From CAZSVE01 sp964610175 (GTDB lineage: Bacteria; Pseudomonadota; Gammaproteobacteria; HK1), in assembly GCA_964610175.1 (NCBI GenBank), contig CAZSVE010000020.1:1-41763 (forward strand): 41,763 bases of DNA, read 5' to 3'. A program made the position numbers and the translations under genes. Position 1 is the stretch's first letter; each line of letters starts with the position of its first letter. Under the pieces are notes generated by a model, which was not told where the DNA came from, ran no database searches, and saw only the letters and a list, made by a program, of their open reading frames with translations. Positions 41,503 through 41,763 of this stretch are shown here, piece by piece.

Positions 41503-41763
41503 TGGTATCCCCAAGATACGGTCACGTCGATCTCACCACCTACGACAATGAAAGAAGTCCAGTATGGCTAAGATGGAGCGCAATAGATCCCCGATGCCCT
41601 TAGCCAAGCATCAGTCGAGGTAAACATGCTGACGACAACAGTGTTTGCTCATATTTGGGCTTCTACTGTTTTCCGAAGGAGGAGTTCTTTTTCCGGGCGC
41701 AGTCTCGGAAAAAGGGTTCATCCGACTAAAGCGTACTTTGTTTCATGGAGGCCCTTGATTTTC
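41503..41763. other. Window edge without a recognised gene
   Basis: About 260 bases upstream of livF. No frame with family resemblance is seen. An AAGGAGGAG stretch at 41678-41686 could be a ribosome site, but no gene is evident before the window ends. Confidence 0.35.

Overview
The window looks like chromosome of a gammaproteobacterium with a repeat-rich, partly decayed genome. The assignment rests on gene content and order: coaBC next to algC, infA next to bpt, miaB followed by phoH, plus gatB, engB, yggX and tgt, and a squalene-hopene pathway as found in some sulfur-oxidising, nitrifying and methanotrophic gammaproteobacteria. No rRNA gene is present. The genus cannot be fixed from sequence reading alone.

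Layout. 0-2 kb: IS debris (an IS110-family transposase C-terminus, a frameshifted ISL3 transposase) beside the first copy of a structured non-coding element. 2-4 kb: a GH13 alpha-amylase-family enzyme and a Nudix hydrolase. 4.7-11.7 kb: gatB, engB, yggX, a rhodanese, moeA and a LolA-like periplasmic protein, separated by long non-coding stretches. 12-13.5 kb: about 1 kb of hairpin-dense, probably structured RNA-coding DNA (minus strand), whose first half is the inverted copy of 315-868, beside a broken IS110 transposase N-terminus. 13.8-17.9 kb: algC, coaBC, infA, bpt. 17.9-27.7 kb: an isoprenoid/hopanoid block, all minus strand (ispH, hpnH, squalene synthase, shc, hpnG, hpnA), split by a 2.6-kb island of toxin-antitoxin and DUF4160/DUF2442 genes. 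28.3-31 kb: a LivF-type ATPase overlapping a lipoyl-domain dihydrolipoamide dehydrogenase. 31.3-33.5 kb: a decayed zinc-ribbon gene, tgt, and a tRNA-Arg(CCU) interrupted after the anticodon by a 254-nt group I intron. 33.7-41.5 kb: a KefF-like quinone reductase, DUF302, cysM, a PolB-like 3'-5' exonuclease, miaB, phoH and a second LivF-type ATPase.

How the genes work together. IspH makes IPP/DMAPP; the squalene/phytoene-synthase-family enzyme makes squalene from farnesyl diphosphate; Shc cyclises it to hopene; HpnH adds adenosine, HpnG removes adenine, and HpnA is the hopanoid-associated epimerase. This is a nearly complete route to extended hopanoids. shc-hpnG-hpnA overlap by 4 bp at each junction and are surely one operon.

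Two non-coding signals stand out. One is the group I intron in tRNA-Arg(CCU). The other is a dispersed family of about 110-bp repeats: seven near-complete copies, one inverted dimer and at least six fragments in 42 kb. Each full copy has a palindromic head (GGCGAAGCTTCGCC), a central hairpin, a CTCAT/ATGAG hairpin and a tail GAGCGGGAAATAAAC. They sit between genes, often touching stop or start codons. I do not recognise a named family for them.
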